Positions 63,501-64,000 of a DNA stretch of 64,000 nucleotides are shown here, in pieces. The position numbers and the translations under genes were made by a program. The stretch is from NCBI RefSeq assembly GCF_041381155.1, contig NC_091142.1, positions 22,654,362 through 22,718,361 on the forward strand, given 5' to 3'. Every line of letters begins with the position of its first letter. Position 1 is the stretch's first letter. Source of the DNA: Argopecten irradians (Eukaryota; Mollusca; Bivalvia; Pectinida; Pectinidae). The notes beneath the pieces were generated by a model. That model searched no databases and had not been told where the DNA came from. It saw only the letters and a list, made by a program, of their open reading frames with translations.

Positions 63501-64000
63501 CTTTTGGTAAACGTCAAATAACTGAACCGCTCGAATTTTGAAACAATTGTCATTTATGTTAAAAGCATATGTTTGGCGTTAGTGCAATACAACATACCTC
63601 GAGAAGCGTCACAATTTCCACTACTATCTTCATGTTTACAGTTGTTCTCAACCAGGACGGATAAACAATCCTCCAAACACGCCTAAACAAATAAAGATAA
63701 GTAATAGCATTGTTATTGACTACGCATAGATTATCTATTAATGGAAATCAAAGTTACATTTCAGTTATGTCTTCAAGGCAAATAATTCAATTTTGCTTGT
63801 TACGAGCATTTTCATTGGCTTAAAATTTAATTTATCAGTCCATAAAGGACAAAATGGCGTCGCCGTTTGTAATATCGCATCTGATTGGGTGAGATGACAG
63901 CGCAATGATTTCATAGACAAAAGAGTGATGAATATTGAAGCTATTATCTTTAGTTTATTGAATTATAAGGATTAATTTACATAGGTTTTTTATGTTATGG
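60554..64000 (-). CDS. DEG/ENaC-family channel subunit (copy 3), 3' part only, probably decaying
   Basis: Minus-strand exons equivalent to 8-12: 63598-63682, 62966-63035, 62270-62380, 61498-61573 and 60554-60757. The rest lies beyond the right edge. All five keep open frames and very high similarity to copy 2. Three departures: the base before exon 9 reads TG where copy 2 has the AG acceptor (TTTATG|TTGGCC); the second cysteine of the CxC pair in exon 8 is His (NNCKHED against NNCKCEN); and TM2 lacks five residues (AEIVE) by an exact 15-bp deletion, removing the conserved Glu after the G-M-S filter. It could be a young pseudogene or a divergent subunit spliced differently. Exon 12 is otherwise intact to the same stop. 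Confidence 0.75.
61386..61497 (-). repeat. Short version of the exon 11 donor repeat in copy 3
   Basis: One extra 66-bp unit plus the normal intron start, against about fifteen in copy 2. The initial duplication therefore probably preceded the gene duplication. Confidence 0.75.
62099..62122. repeat. (GA)n microsatellite
   Basis: GA tract in intron 10 of copy 3, at the place corresponding to the AG/G tract of copy 2. Confidence 0.8.
63800..63990 (+). repeat. Ancestral intron 7 sequence, copy 3
   Basis: Close match to 49500-49700; marks the intron between exons 8 and 7 of copy 3. Exon 7 should follow a few hundred bases beyond the window. Confidence 0.65.

Overview
The window looks like AT-rich nuclear DNA of a marine mollusc, probably a bivalve. 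Genes are split into many short exons with GT-AG introns. Neighbouring families (DEG/ENaC channels and an MSP130-like gene) are typical of lophotrochozoans, and the sequence is crowded with small inverted-repeat transposons, a tRNA-derived SINE and non-LTR retrotransposons. The species cannot be named from the sequence alone.

Layout, left to right. A foldback-like transposon with 21-bp palindromic tandem repeats in its ends (1008-2580) precedes a complete 12-exon DEG/ENaC channel gene on the + strand (4224-18949, 470 codons). Its introns hold many small repeats. A 9-exon MSP130-like (choice-of-anchor I) gene follows on the - strand (22157-32888). It has a signal peptide and a GPI-like tail, but exon 7 carries a frameshift. 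Next come two nearly identical LINEs arranged head to head (35727 to about 40480 on -, 40483-42731 on +), with a 95-bp perfect direct repeat around the whole composite. A second complete 12-exon DEG/ENaC gene lies on - (45248-57431, 486 codons), and the 3' part of a third paralogue on - runs off the right edge (60554-64000).

The three channel genes share exon phases and almost all exon lengths, so they come from local duplication. The two right-hand copies also share intron and 3'-flank sequence. The products would be two-pass cation channel subunits that assemble as trimers. MSP130 proteins are cell-surface proteins linked to biomineralisation, so the channels and MSP130 are neighbours with no evident shared pathway.

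The most unusual signals are: (1) a 66-bp minisatellite in the second channel gene whose every unit copies the end of exon 11 plus its splice donor; (2) the head-to-head LINE pair inside one long target-site-like duplication; (3) three separate lesions in the third channel paralogue; (4) the MSP130 frameshift; (5) the foldback-like element. All exon calls are from reading by eye; splice sites were chosen by GT-AG signals, reading phase and agreement between paralogues.
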